From: Nematostella vectensis
Taxonomy: Eukaryota; Cnidaria; Anthozoa; Actiniaria; Edwardsiidae
NCBI RefSeq assembly: GCF_932526225.1
Contig: NC_064034.1
Span: forward strand, 12,474,887 to 12,538,886
Reading direction: 5' to 3'
Length of the DNA stretch: 64,000 nt
Position 1 is the stretch's first letter; each line of letters begins with the position of its first letter. Shown one piece after another: positions 50,401-56,532 of this stretch. The translations under genes were made by a program, and so were the position numbers. The notes beneath the pieces are model-generated. The model was not told where the DNA came from. It saw only the letters and a list, made by a program, of their open reading frames with translations, and made no database searches.

Positions 50401-53400
50401 AGGCTATGACCGCTGGTTTTGGTTCTTGACCATGTTCTTTTTGATGCTTGGAGCTCCTAAACTCGTTGGGCTTATTCCGACAAAATAACTCTCTTAATGC
50501 TTTTCTGAATTCAGGCATCCTCAGAGAGTAAACTACGACGTTTAGAAATGAGTTACTTAGTAAAAGAATGTCTAAAAAGAGTGATATTACATGTATTGAC
50601 TTATTTTTAATGCACATATCACGGTTAAGAGTTGTTTTAAAAATCGTTCGCGGCATCCATGTAACTAGCGAAGTCGCGATGAGAATAAATAGAGTAACCG
50701 ACAGTTTTCTATTCTCGACTTGATTCTCGCTTGAGTTGTTTATTGTTTTGCAGAAGACCCTTTTGATCCAGATTGCGAAGTACGAGATGATTATCAATCC
50801 GATATCTAGTAAAATAGCAACCACATTCAAAATAAGTGTGAGTTTTAAATTCGAATAAAATAACATCGTTAACCCAGACAAGATTATTGAGATAAGCCAC
50901 GCGGACAGGATAACTGTAAAGTAGTGTTTTTTTTCGGTCTGTCTGTGTCGAAACGGACTTAGGATTGCAAACGCCCTTTCCATCGCAATAGTACTCAAGG
51001 ACAACATAGATTGTAATGCAAACAAATATTGTACTGAAAAAAGTGGGTGTAGTTCCACACTTTGAATTTGACCAGGTTTTACCAAAGAATTAAGAAGTTT
51101 TTGCTGTTCTTTCATGCACCCAAGTCCCACAAGACCTGTCAGAAGGTCAGCTACTGTCAGGTTGACGAGAAGATACTTGGACTTCTTGAGGCGTAACTTC
51201 TTTCCGAGAAAAATCACCAAAGCCAGCGAGTTGGCAACGACGATTACCGAACACTCTAGTCCATATATTGCTTGATACACTGTATTCAGTGTTTCACTGC
51301 CTTTTAGACAATGGGTCGTGTTATTCATGATTTGTGAAGTTGTGTGGAATACGGATTCTACTGGTGCTGTGTGGTGACACCTGCACAGTTTTACAGTACC
51401 GTCGAAAACCAACCTCACCAAACTATGCGTGTCAGCCGCCAATCAAATCCTAGAAACTAATATAAACTTTATTTTCGAAAGTGTAATATATTCCGATCTC
51501 TATTTACACATATCCATCACGGATATTAAACAAGACATTAATAATTCCGTTCAGCATCCAAGTGACTAGTGACATAAAAATGAGACTCTCCAGTCTCTTC
51601 CTCGACACTGCCCACGATGCCGCGATAGATGCGAAGTGAGGGAGAAGTAATTATTTATCGGGTGCATGGGAACCCTCCCCTAATTCAAAGACAAAAAAAA
51701 TGGCGACCCTTCACCCAAAAGGCGACCAATTAAAGATTTGTTGAAAAAGCAAATTAAGGTATCCTTAATTTTCTGTTTTTAGCCTCGTTTTTTAGCCTGG
51801 ATCAAGGGGACCATTTTGAGCCCTCTTATGCAGCCCCCCAACCCAGAAAAAGCTTTTCAGAATTGTCGACATTAAGTAGTATTTGATTCCTTAGGGACTA
51901 ATGAACACTACTACACAATTCCCTAACCTTATATCCACGGGAATTATTCAACAGTATGCCCCGACTAAATGCCATTCGTCAGCTCATAGAGTATGACAAC
52001 ATGACTACTATAACCCGAGCCCTAAAAGGTTCACAAATAGACTTTGGGGGATGTGTTTCTTTAATTAAAGGAAATGTCAGAACTAATTGTTTTTTTTTTT
52101 TTTTAATATTGCTTGTGTGCATTGATCAAATGATAAGCGCCAGGATATGGTTTTATTACGATAAAACATAGTAATTGTTATTTATATAGTAAAGTAATTC
52201 AAGCGGGACACAGAAACATGTGAAAACGCCACGGCGAGTATTATATAAATAAGCTTGTTATTTTGCAGACACATCACAACCATCATTAGAGTGATAAATT
52301 TGGGAGAGGAAAATATATATATGTATATATAATCAATTATTTCTTTAGGAGCCTCCAATCATAAAATCGAAATTTGATTATGTTTATTCGGCTTTAGTGG
52401 GCTGTAAACTGGAAAGTGGAAATCGAGATTTCCACACACCTTGTCATAATGACAAATTATTTGAACAGCAGCTGAAATCAAACAAAGGGCTGTCAACAGT
52501 GCTTTGTGTTTGCGGCTTTGTATAATCCAAACTGCTCAGATCTGTCCCCATAGACGTTGATAACCATCACCTTATTTTACTTTTCTTTTTACACTAGTTT
52601 CTAGGTACTCTAGATTAACAATCGTAAGGATGAAATGGAATGGGTTGATTCCTTTATATTGGATCTTGCCCGTATTGCCACACTTGCTCCAGCGTTGTAA
52701 TTAAAATGTGTTAAAACTAAAGTCGTGTTGACATACAGTATGTATTACTCTGTAGGGCAGTCAAATTGATTACTTGGATGTATTACATCAGCTTTGGCGT
52801 TACTCTTAACCTGCCCTGGAAATGGGATGATAACCATGATGATAACAAGCAATAATATATTTAATCTAGCGAGTCAGTAAATTCACTTAAGCCAGTCAGC
52901 AAACTCAGGTTTATTAAGCGTAAGACAGTTATTATTGTAAATACCCGCATTTACTCGAGATTGGTTGAATTACGAAAAATGCCATAATTTATTTATCGAC
53001 TTTCCTAGTATCGCAGTGTGTAATTATGGCAAAGACATGTCGTAGACAGGTAGCATACTACTAAATCGTGTTGCCTTAAAATAAGTACTGGACTGTAATT
53101 AATTTGTGTTGTGCTTCTCAGTAAATGGAGGCGTGTCTGGTTGGAGTTCATGGAGCGCATGTGACGAGCTTTGCAAACCAGGGAAACAAGTCAGGAGCAA
53201 GTTGTGCAACAATCCGTCGCCGCGATGCGGTGGCGCCCCTTGCCCTGATGCGCAGATGGCGCAACAGACCAGAGACTGCTACTTCTGCCCTGGTAAACCC
53301 ACGTGACTCTTATTCACCCTATTACTACTCTGCAATTGGGGGCTTCAACTTGTTTACTTATTATGTGTATTCTGGTGTTCCCACGCCAAATCCTCGCTTT

Positions 53401-55645
53401 CTCACTAAAATACAACCTTCAATCTGGACATAATCACATACTTGGGAAGAGTTATGTGGCTCAGAGTACCGATTTCACACAGAAAAACATAGACTTCGCT
53501 CTCTTCTCATGTACTTTCTAGCGAGTTAGCACGAGCCTGCTGGCTGTAACTCCGTCACTCTCGACAACTACCCATGAATTTGTACGTGCAAGATCACGTT
53601 TAGTTCTCTGTTGCCACATTAGCGCGCAGAGCTTAAGTGCTATAAGAACCCTAAGAATATTGGATAAAGAGGCGGGAGGCTTTACGATCAAAGGATAATG
53701 GCAGAGGAGGGGAGGGGAGGCTAATACGAGACTTTCGCTAAGAGATCACGTGACTGTTTAGGTGGCAAACTAGCGCTTTCAGGCTTTTAGCGGCAAAATA
53801 ACAGCAACAAAAAGCAGCTTATTCAGCGCTTTTAAAGAAAGCCAGAATTCTTTTTTTCTAGAAATGGTATAGTTTCATTTAAAGATTTGATGTTTTCGTC
53901 GTTCCCTGGTGTGACCGGCGCAGTTTTTTGTTTGATTATTTTGTTTTGAATTTGCCACAAAGAAAGGTCACGTGGTCTCTTTGCGCAAGTCCCCTATTGG
54001 ATAAGGGAGGGAGAGGCTAAGGATATTAGGGAATCTAAGCAACGCAACGGCGAAGGGAGAAAACATTTGAAAAATTCAAGGAGCCAGACGTGAAAGGTAC
54101 TCTGAAATGGATTATCTAGTATGTCTGATTCATTTCAGCCGTCGTCCTTCAAACTACAACGTGAAAACCCGAAGTTTCGACTAAGGAGGGGAAGGGGGCA
54201 TTTAACCAGGGTGACTCTATAAGAATGCATTAGTCATATTAGTCATTGGTAGCACATTAGAATCCGTCTAACAGTTGAACTCGGTAACTCAAGCCTCCGC
54301 GAACAAACTTTTATCCCTTCAAGATGGTTTTGCAGTATTGGCGATGGTATGAATTATCTTGTGCTACGAACCGATTCTGCTTGTAGCTTAAGTATAAAAA
54401 GGAACCCGCAATCAGCAAACTGAGTTTATATATTTGGCTCCTCAGAAAGCCCGATCCGCACACAGAATGGTTACTGCGTGCAGCCGAGTCTACCTCGATG
54501 TTCCATGCCTGATGGTACCGCACTCCTCTACCGCAAGGGAGCGAAGGACTGCTCAGAGGACTACCAAGCCTTCCTCTACGACCAAGATCACGTCCTCCGC
54601 CACAAATGCTCCGGCAAGCTGGTCTGTCCAAGAGGTTGGATGCTACTCCTCCATATTATAGTGGGGGATCCTCCTTGTTGTTTGTGACTAATAGGGGGAA
54701 AGGGGGAGGGGGGTCCTCAGCTGTCGTTTGTGACTAGGGGGATGGTGAGACCCGTAGAGCGTTTGAAGCTTATGTCAAGACACCCGCTTTGTCTTGGGAG
54801 AAGAACAGCTAGAGAATAGTTCATTAGGGAACGATTGTTTGATGTTTTTTTTTAGAGATTTTTGTTGTTGTTGTTGTTGTTGGTACCATTCCTCTTACCC
54901 TAGTTTGTCGATATTGATGCTTTCTATGTCTATTATCTAAAAAGTTCAAACTTGTCACCAGGGAGTCCTGGCAACATGTGGGGTGCACCACTAGTGCTGA
55001 CGTCACAATGCAGTACAGATGACGCAAAGTTTCTCAGGTGAGGTCATCCCCAGGGACCCATTTCTCGAAACTTTGGCACAAAAACGTTTTTAATTAGGAA
55101 GGTAGTGCTTTTTTTTTTATTTTTGTAAAAAAAAGGCACGTCTGACAAACTATGGCTATAATTTCATTCTAAAATCATTATTTTTTGTTTCCGCTGAACA
55201 TTGGGTGCAGAAGTGATTTTGTTGTATAACGGGACTTTTCCGGATTAAGATTGGGCTTTTACTACGCCGGGCTCCAGAGAATAAAGGTTTCATTCAACCG
55301 GACCTTTTTAGCGTAAAAAGCTACGCATTTCCCTCCGCCCTCCCCCTCCCCCTATCTTCGCTTCAAAAGTCCCCTCTAATTTCATGATATTTTATTATTA
55401 TTGTTGTTGGGCGTAGGCATTTTGAACTAAAGATCAGACAAACGTGACAGCTAATATTGAATAAAAAATAATTACATTTTGATGTCGACCTATTCAACAG
55501 AACCAAGCGTAAATCCTTGCGGCACACCGTCAGTAATCTTTGTGTCCATCCTGAAGGCGGAGTGGCAAGTGATGGTGTCGGCCTCGTGTTATGGCAGGCT
55601 TGTGATGAGGACAGGCTGGTCCATGACTTGGTCAATCTTAAATAG
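23106..55645 (+). CDS. Secreted multidomain ADAM-type metalloprotease, about 43 exons
   Basis: Exons: 23106-23160, 23386-23501, 24146-24222, 24406-24472, 24601-24686, 24965-25019, 25342-25405, 26373-26433, 26981-27073, 28912-28983, 33204-33379, 33706-33787, 34594-34675, 35184-35238, 35500-35584, 35883-35951, 36038-36139, 36636-36716, 37224-37277, cassette 37485-37632, 37882-38160, 38500-38631, 39378-39547, 39931-40062, then 41027-41093, 41403-41502, 42733-42846, 43181-43256, 43349-43438, 43546-43612, 44226-44408, 44714-45031, 45184-45387, 45663-45821, 46520-46737, 47363-47664, 47975-48210, 48647-48758, 49246-49526, 53122-53292, 54446-54634, 54962-55037, 55501-55645. All joins are GT/AG and in phase except exon 8 (one base). 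The total is about 1833 residues, ending TAG. The product is a zinc endopeptidase with adhesive and lectin-like modules. No transmembrane helix is seen, so it is probably secreted. Vertebrate ADAMs usually end in a membrane anchor and lack the fibrinogen-like and lectin tail. Confidence 0.8.
25600..26150. repeat. 36-bp minisatellite, about 12.5 copies
   Basis: Units of 36 bases contain TTACACCAGTGTTAGG and CTATATAAACTTGG. The region lies inside the intron after exon 7. Because 36 is a multiple of three, one frame stays open and reads [12 protein letters not shown] repeatedly, but no splice logic supports coding. More diverged copies precede it (25600-25705). Confidence 0.9.
26596..26766 (+). 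mobile_element. MITE-like family E, copy 1
   Basis: It shares GCCCCTNCT, TTTCCTTATA, TTTTTTAATATT-like and AGTGCCCCACCC-like blocks, in the same order, with 57878-58038. GC-rich ends flank an AT-rich core. Confidence 0.5.
26981..35584 (+). CDS. ADAM gene: reprolysin (M12B) catalytic domain exons 9-15
   Basis: Exon 9 begins the domain ([14 protein letters not shown]). Exon 10 continues ([20 protein letters not shown]). Exon 11 carries [15 protein letters not shown] and HDNAQLL. Exon 12 has a Cys-rich [14 protein letters not shown]. Exon 13 has the zinc site [12 protein letters not shown] (HExxHxxGxxHD), with the catalytic Glu at about residue 351. Exon 14 carries the Met-turn CIMGGH. Exon 15 ends with [10 protein letters not shown] and CLYNIPKE. 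All zinc ligands and the Met-turn are intact, so an active protease is expected. The intron after exon 9 contains the 65-bp tandem array and the intron after exon 10 contains a CR1-like LINE, so this domain is spread over 8.6 kb. Confidence 0.88.
27018..28740. repeat. 65-bp tandem array made from exon 9 and its 5' splice site, about 27 copies
   Basis: The first unit is the 3' half of exon 9 itself. Units of 65 bases (64 with one A missing, 53 when 12 bases are absent) each contain CTATGTTGAGCTTCTC, GTGGACAATAAATTG and the donor GTACGTATTT. A degenerate older copy lies at about 28780-28840. Each copy therefore carries an exon tail plus a GT donor, followed by an in-frame TGA in the exon 9 reading frame. 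Confidence 0.95.
29590..30669 (+). pseudogene. LINE ORF: PHD finger plus AP endonuclease
   Basis: [20 protein letters not shown] and a following WYHKKC/WICSSC form a C4HC3 PHD-like finger. [23 protein letters not shown] and VLGEFNF are endonuclease motifs. The usual D of the GDFN motif is E here, so it is likely inactive. The C-terminal [10 protein letters not shown] continues in another frame after 30660. Confidence 0.8.
30806..32752 (+). pseudogene. LINE reverse transcriptase, frameshifted
   Basis: Fragments in successive frames: [15 protein letters not shown] (31400-31445), a stop-interrupted [12 protein letters not shown] (about 31797-31832), [20 protein letters not shown] (31966-32025), the catalytic LFADD (32051-32065) in another frame, and the tail EYASAIWDP with [11 protein letters not shown] (32430-32520). 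The stop in the block before [12 protein letters not shown] and at least three frameshifts make it non-functional. Confidence 0.85.
33872..34144. mobile_element. MITE-like family B, complete, 273 bp
   Basis: The terminal inverted repeats AATAGGCCATTCC.GCTATAA and TTATAGCTGGAATGGCCTATT flank GC-rich sub-terminal parts. The interior contains AACGCAAGACTAGTTCCAGT. Fragments occur at 39707-39796 and 21742-21825. Confidence 0.85.
34176..34450. mobile_element. tRNA-like SINE candidate
   Basis: An A-box-like stretch near 34197-34215 and a B-box-like GGTCGATTCCCGG near 34251-34263 are followed by a conserved-looking GGTTCTCCGGTTTCCTCC block. The spacing suits a Pol III promoter. I cannot name the family. 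Confidence 0.4.
34690..34925. repeat. About 68-bp tandem repeat, 3.5 copies
   Basis: Units contain TTAACAAATCCTGGA, CGCCCACCAT-like blocks and GAAATGTGTCCCCTTT. It lies in the intron just after exon 13 but does not include exon sequence. Confidence 0.85.
35665..35819 (+). mobile_element. MITE-like family A, copy 2, complete
   Basis: It starts AGCGGCGTAGCCAGG and ends CCTGGCTACGCCCCTG, a terminal inverted repeat. The interior matches copies at 8605 and 36945. Confidence 0.8.
35883..37277 (+). CDS. ADAM gene: disintegrin domain exons 16-19
   Basis: Exon 16 starts with [20 protein letters not shown], the standard disintegrin opening. Exon 17 follows ([23 protein letters not shown]). Exon 18 holds the disintegrin-loop region ([16 protein letters not shown]) and exon 19 the end ([13 protein letters not shown]). 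The loop has ECDVPEYC rather than an RGD. The next canonical ADAM exon (SHCYMGRC) lies at 41027. The joins around it are phase 0, so exon 19 can splice straight to it or to the cassette at 37485. Confidence 0.88.
36707..36944. repeat. 72-bp tandem repeat spanning the exon 18 splice donor, 3.2 copies
   Basis: Each unit begins with the last ten bases of exon 18 and its donor (ATCTGGACGG/GTAGG or ATCTGGGCAG/GTAGG), then carries CAAGCACTCTATATAATA and a TTTACGGT tail. Four donor copies result. Confidence 0.88.
36945..37069 (-). mobile_element. MITE-like family A, copy 3 (inverted)
   Basis: Reverse complement of the family A element, ending CCTGGCTACGCCGCTG. It directly follows the exon 18 tandem repeat. 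Confidence 0.75.
37485..40062 (+). CDS. ADAM gene: permuted discoidin + lectin-like exon cassette
   Basis: Five exons lie between disintegrin and cysteine-rich exons. The first (37485-37632) is the C-terminal third of an F5/8C (discoidin) domain: [15 protein letters not shown], then TEIFGC. The second (37882-38160) and third (38500-38631) are lectin-like repeats with [18 protein letters not shown] and [12 protein letters not shown]. The fourth (39378-39547) is the N-terminal part of a discoidin domain ([36 protein letters not shown]). The fifth (39931-40062) is its middle ([14 protein letters not shown]). The discoidin order is thus C-part, lectin, N-part, middle. Internal phases are 1-1-1-0 and both ends are phase 0, matching exon 19 and the exon at 41027, so the whole block (287 codons) can be included or skipped without a frameshift. 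Inclusion in mRNA is not proven. Confidence 0.7.
38685..39165. mobile_element. Long-inverted-repeat MITE-like family C, copy 1
   Basis: The left arm (about 38685-38810) and right arm (about 39045-39165) are inverted copies sharing GACAAGCCCGCATGT, GGGTAAAAACCACTGAAG and CATATATTAGCCA. It sits in the intron between lectin-like and discoidin exons of the cassette. Confidence 0.8.
39707..39796 (+). mobile_element. MITE-like family B, 5' fragment
   Basis: It begins AATAGGCCATTCCAGCTATAA and matches the left part of 33872-34144. The right end is missing. Confidence 0.7.
40120..41005 (+). mobile_element. 5'-truncated LINE: RT C-terminal fragment and 3' tail
   Basis: The frame 40174-40770 (198 codons) matches the tail of non-LTR reverse transcriptases ([40 protein letters not shown]). 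The 3' end is an A-rich stretch followed by four CTGTT units just before the ADAM exon at 41027. It differs from the LINE at 29.2 kb. It is intact as a fragment but has no catalytic motif. Confidence 0.8.
41027..43612 (+). CDS. ADAM gene: cysteine-rich and EGF-like exons
   Basis: The exon at 41027 has HCYMGRC and CTDLWGS. The exon at 41403 has [19 protein letters not shown]. The exon at 42733 continues with CGQLQC. The exon at 43181 has [17 protein letters not shown]. This is the canonical ADAM cysteine-rich order. The exons at 43349 and 43546 form the EGF-like part ([20 protein letters not shown]). The exon at 41403-41502 is the source of the 57-bp tandem array in the following intron. If splicing used a donor other than the first, an in-frame stop (CAA AGG TAA) would follow at once. 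Confidence 0.85.
41212..41349. mobile_element. MITE-like family D, copy 1
   Basis: The ends AGGCGCGTACACAGG and CCTGGGTACGCGCCT are inverted repeats. The interior block CATTAAGGAATCTTCAAATA is found inverted at 47179-47292. Confidence 0.75.
41455..42652. repeat. 57-bp tandem array made from a cysteine-rich exon and its 5' splice site, about 21 copies
   Basis: The first unit is the 3' 48 bases of the exon at 41403-41502 plus nine bases of intron. Each unit holds GGATATGGCATGTGTGACCC-type sequence, ACCATGTGCGCAAAG and a GTA donor. In the ADAM frame every junction reads AGG TAA or AGG TAG. Because 57 is a multiple of three, other frames on both strands remain open for about 390-420 codons, but these are artefacts. 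Confidence 0.95.
44226..44408 (+). CDS. ADAM gene: first TSP type 1 repeat
   Basis: A single exon, phase 1 at both ends, encodes [20 protein letters not shown] and further cysteines ending NTDPCP. This is a standard thrombospondin type 1 repeat with the WxxW motif and six cysteines. Being a symmetrical 1-1 exon, it is a typical shuffled module. Confidence 0.88.
44714..45821 (+). CDS. ADAM gene: fibrinogen-like domain 1
   Basis: Exons 44714-45031, 45184-45387 and the first part of 45663-45821. It starts with SCRHIQQ and [10 protein letters not shown], then [16 protein letters not shown], the hallmark of the fibrinogen C-terminal N-subdomain. The rest ([36 protein letters not shown]) is shared with domains 2 and 3 but is not the classical fibrinogen C-subdomain. 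It may be a cnidarian-type variant. The last exon also carries the beginning of domain 2 ([17 protein letters not shown]). Confidence 0.7.
45868..46050. mobile_element. MITE-like family C, copy 2
   Basis: Inverted arms share GACAAGCCCGCATGT, GGGTAAAAACCACTAAAG and GCATATATT with copy 1 at 38685-39165, with a much shorter centre. Confidence 0.8.
46139..46314. mobile_element. MITE-like element H with a B-box-like motif
   Basis: It starts GCAGGCCCGTAGCCAGG and ends CCTGGCCTGC, an imperfect inverted repeat. The interior has GGGTTCGAGGGGTTCGAATCC, which looks like a Pol III B-box, followed by a C-run. Confidence 0.5.
46520..47664 (+). CDS. ADAM gene: fibrinogen-like domain 2
   Basis: Exons 46520-46737 and 47363-47664. 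It starts [11 protein letters not shown] (the SC motif is in the previous exon), then [16 protein letters not shown], then [17 protein letters not shown], and ends [10 protein letters not shown] and [12 protein letters not shown]. The acceptor at 47362 was chosen because NQKFQ joined to YRIEA matches FEYRLEA in domain 1 and keeps phase 0. The introns are at other positions than in domains 1 and 3. Confidence 0.72.
47179..47292. mobile_element. MITE-like family D, copy 2 (inverted)
   Basis: It starts CACGGGTGCGGAGCCAGG. The interior TATTTGAAGATTCCTTAATA is the reverse complement of the family D core at 41212-41349. Confidence 0.65.
47975..49526 (+). CDS. ADAM gene: fibrinogen-like domain 3
   Basis: Exons 47975-48210, 48647-48758 and 49246-49526. 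It starts [12 protein letters not shown] and DGVYMI, then [16 protein letters not shown], so the GGGW motif is lost (EPGAY). It continues with [47 protein letters not shown] and [16 protein letters not shown], and ends with [12 protein letters not shown]. It is closest to domain 1 by eye. Confidence 0.75.
48774..49062. mobile_element. MITE-like family F with 24-bp terminal inverted repeats
   Basis: CCGCGGGCGCTAGGATAGTC at the left and GACTATCCTAGCGCCCGTGG at the right are near-perfect inverted repeats. The left end lies 16 bases after the exon ending at 48758. Confidence 0.88.
50354..51328 (-). CDS. Class A (rhodopsin-like) GPCR, intronless, 324 aa
   Basis: It is nested in an ADAM intron on the opposite strand. 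The start was set at the ATG at 51328 (MNNTTHC) because its two paralogues begin M-D-N-x-T-x-C; the frame upstream has no other ATG. An N-glycosylation sequon lies at residue 3. Motifs: TM1 [15 protein letters not shown]2 NLTVADLL, the end of TM3 AMERAFAI in place of DRY, TM6 SLVTWMP in place of CWxP, TM7 [20 protein letters not shown] in place of NPxxY. The length is the same as that of the gene at 61955. The ligand is unknown. Such single-exon receptors form large families in cnidarians (established knowledge in general; the exact subfamily is not assigned). The absence of introns suggests origin by retrocopy, followed by duplication. Confidence 0.9.
   Translation of the reverse strand: MNNTTHCLKGSETLNTVYQAIYGLECSVIVVANSLALVIFLGKKLRLKKSKYLLVNLTVADLLTGLVGLGCMKEQQKLLNSLVKPGQIQSVELHPLFSVQYLFALQSMLSLSTIAMERAFAILSPFRHRQTEKKHYFTVILSAWLISIILSGLTMLFYSNLKLTLILNVVAILLDIGLIIISYFAIWIKRVFCKTINNSSENQVENRKLSVTLFILIATSLVTWMPRTIFKTTLNRDMCIKNKSIHVISLFLDILLLSNSFLNVVVYSLRMPEFRKALRELFCRNKPNEFRSSKHQKEHGQEPKPAVIAFKTCAYVNEEVEAEN
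51490..51630 (-). pseudogene. GPCR relic (TM6 region)
   Basis: A short frame reads [20 protein letters not shown], similar to [14 protein letters not shown] of the neighbouring receptor. No other receptor segments are left around it. Confidence 0.4.
51702..53121. other. Intron sequence, nothing recognised
   Basis: The rest of the 3.6-kb ADAM intron. Apart from a T-run near 52090 and a short AT dinucleotide run near 52312-52330, I see no gene or repeat. Confidence 0.5.
53122..53292 (+). CDS. ADAM gene: second TSP type 1 repeat
   Basis: A single 1-1 phase exon: [19 protein letters not shown], then [13 protein letters not shown], ending RDCYFCP. It is separated from the previous exon by a 3.6-kb intron that holds an antisense GPCR gene. 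Confidence 0.85.
53293..54445. other. Intron sequence, nothing recognised
   Basis: The intron between the second TSP1 exon and the first terminal lectin-like exon. Only purine-rich stretches (for example near 53690-53720) stand out. Confidence 0.5.
54446..55645 (+). CDS. ADAM gene: C-terminal lectin-like repeats and stop
   Basis: Exons 54446-54634, 54962-55037 and 55501-55645. The motifs are [61 protein letters not shown] and [11 protein letters not shown], then a TAG at 55643. The same repeat type occurs in the cassette at 37882-38631 and resembles carbohydrate-binding-like repeats I have seen in secreted cnidarian proteins (recollection; family name not known). No hydrophobic segment follows, so there is no membrane anchor. 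Two AATAAA signals lie at 55893 and 55901. Confidence 0.75.
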
Positions 55646-55892
55646 AGCCCTTCAAATGCACGATATAATTCCACGATAACTTGTCATCTTTATCAATAGA
55701 CTTCATTAATGCACCATGCCTTTGTCAGCTTGGTCCATCTTTAAAAGAGCCCTTCAAAAGTGCACGATTCCTTTGTCTAACTTATAAGAACCCGCGGTTT
55801 AAATTTTTAGTAAACTCATATAACAAACCCGGGATTACCTTCATAAAGGAGCTTAAAGGCCGTTGACTACAACTAATGTTGATGAAATTAAA

Positions 55893-55906
55893 AATAAAAG
55901 AATAAA
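55893..55906 (+). promoter_or_regulatory. Candidate poly(A) signals of the ADAM gene
   Basis: Two AATAAA hexamers, at 55893 and 55901, lie about 250 bases after the stop codon. A duplicated 3' UTR segment (GAGCCCTTCAAA) lies between them and the stop codon. Confidence 0.4.
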
Positions 55907-56532
55907 AAAGCATTTGTAGAAATAAATGTCATAACTAAAAGATCGCCACTATAAAATCCACTATAATAAATTATCCCCACTATAAAATAAATAAAGTGGG
56001 GAAGAGAAAAAACGCTTCGCTGCGGGTCGAGGGGTCAAGTTACTCATTTATCAGGTGGCGGCGGCGGTTACACAGCGCGTCGTTTGAAAGGTCGCAAGCT
56101 CATAGGGACAGTGCTCGCTGTAGGAGCAAAACCAAGGCAAATACATCCAGTTGGAATAGCGATACGTCTTTTATTCAACACTAACAAGACTTAGACTTCA
56201 TTTTGGAGTCAAATTATCCTATAGCCCGTGGCTTTGCTGATCCCGCACCGAGAGATTCTATACAAACCCCACGCTGTCCACGCGAGATAAAACTGCGCGC
56301 GTCCCCTAATGGCCCCTAATCCTTTGCTGTATCAATACCAAACTATTACCAAGCGGGGATGCGATACCTGATACGCCTGTCAGCGGGAAAACCGGGCACA
56401 TCGCTGTCTGGCGATCAGTAGTCAAGGGCACACTGGAACTTCGATATCGTACGTCTTTAGGCGCATCTAGCTTCAGATAAGATTGATATCAGAGGTAGGA
56501 TCAGCCGTAGGCCTACCTGGGTTCCCTGGAAT

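Larger units (their letters stand above)
49841..51701. repeat. Direct repeats flanking the antisense GPCR gene
   Basis: About 57 bases at 49841-49897 and 51646-51701 share AGTAATTATTTATCGGGTGC and CTAATTCAAAGACAAAAAA with a diverged middle. They bracket the GPCR gene and its TM6 relic, suggesting that the block was inserted or duplicated as one unit. Confidence 0.7.

Noticed and set aside
51328..51442. Longer N-terminus for the antisense GPCR
   Set aside because: The upstream extension has no ATG, and the paralogues start at the equivalent of 51328.
56055..56184. Alternative last exon for the ADAM gene (43 codons, phase 2)
   Set aside because: Phase fits, but the exon at 55501-55645 gives the expected lectin-repeat sequence and also closes in frame, so it is clearly better.
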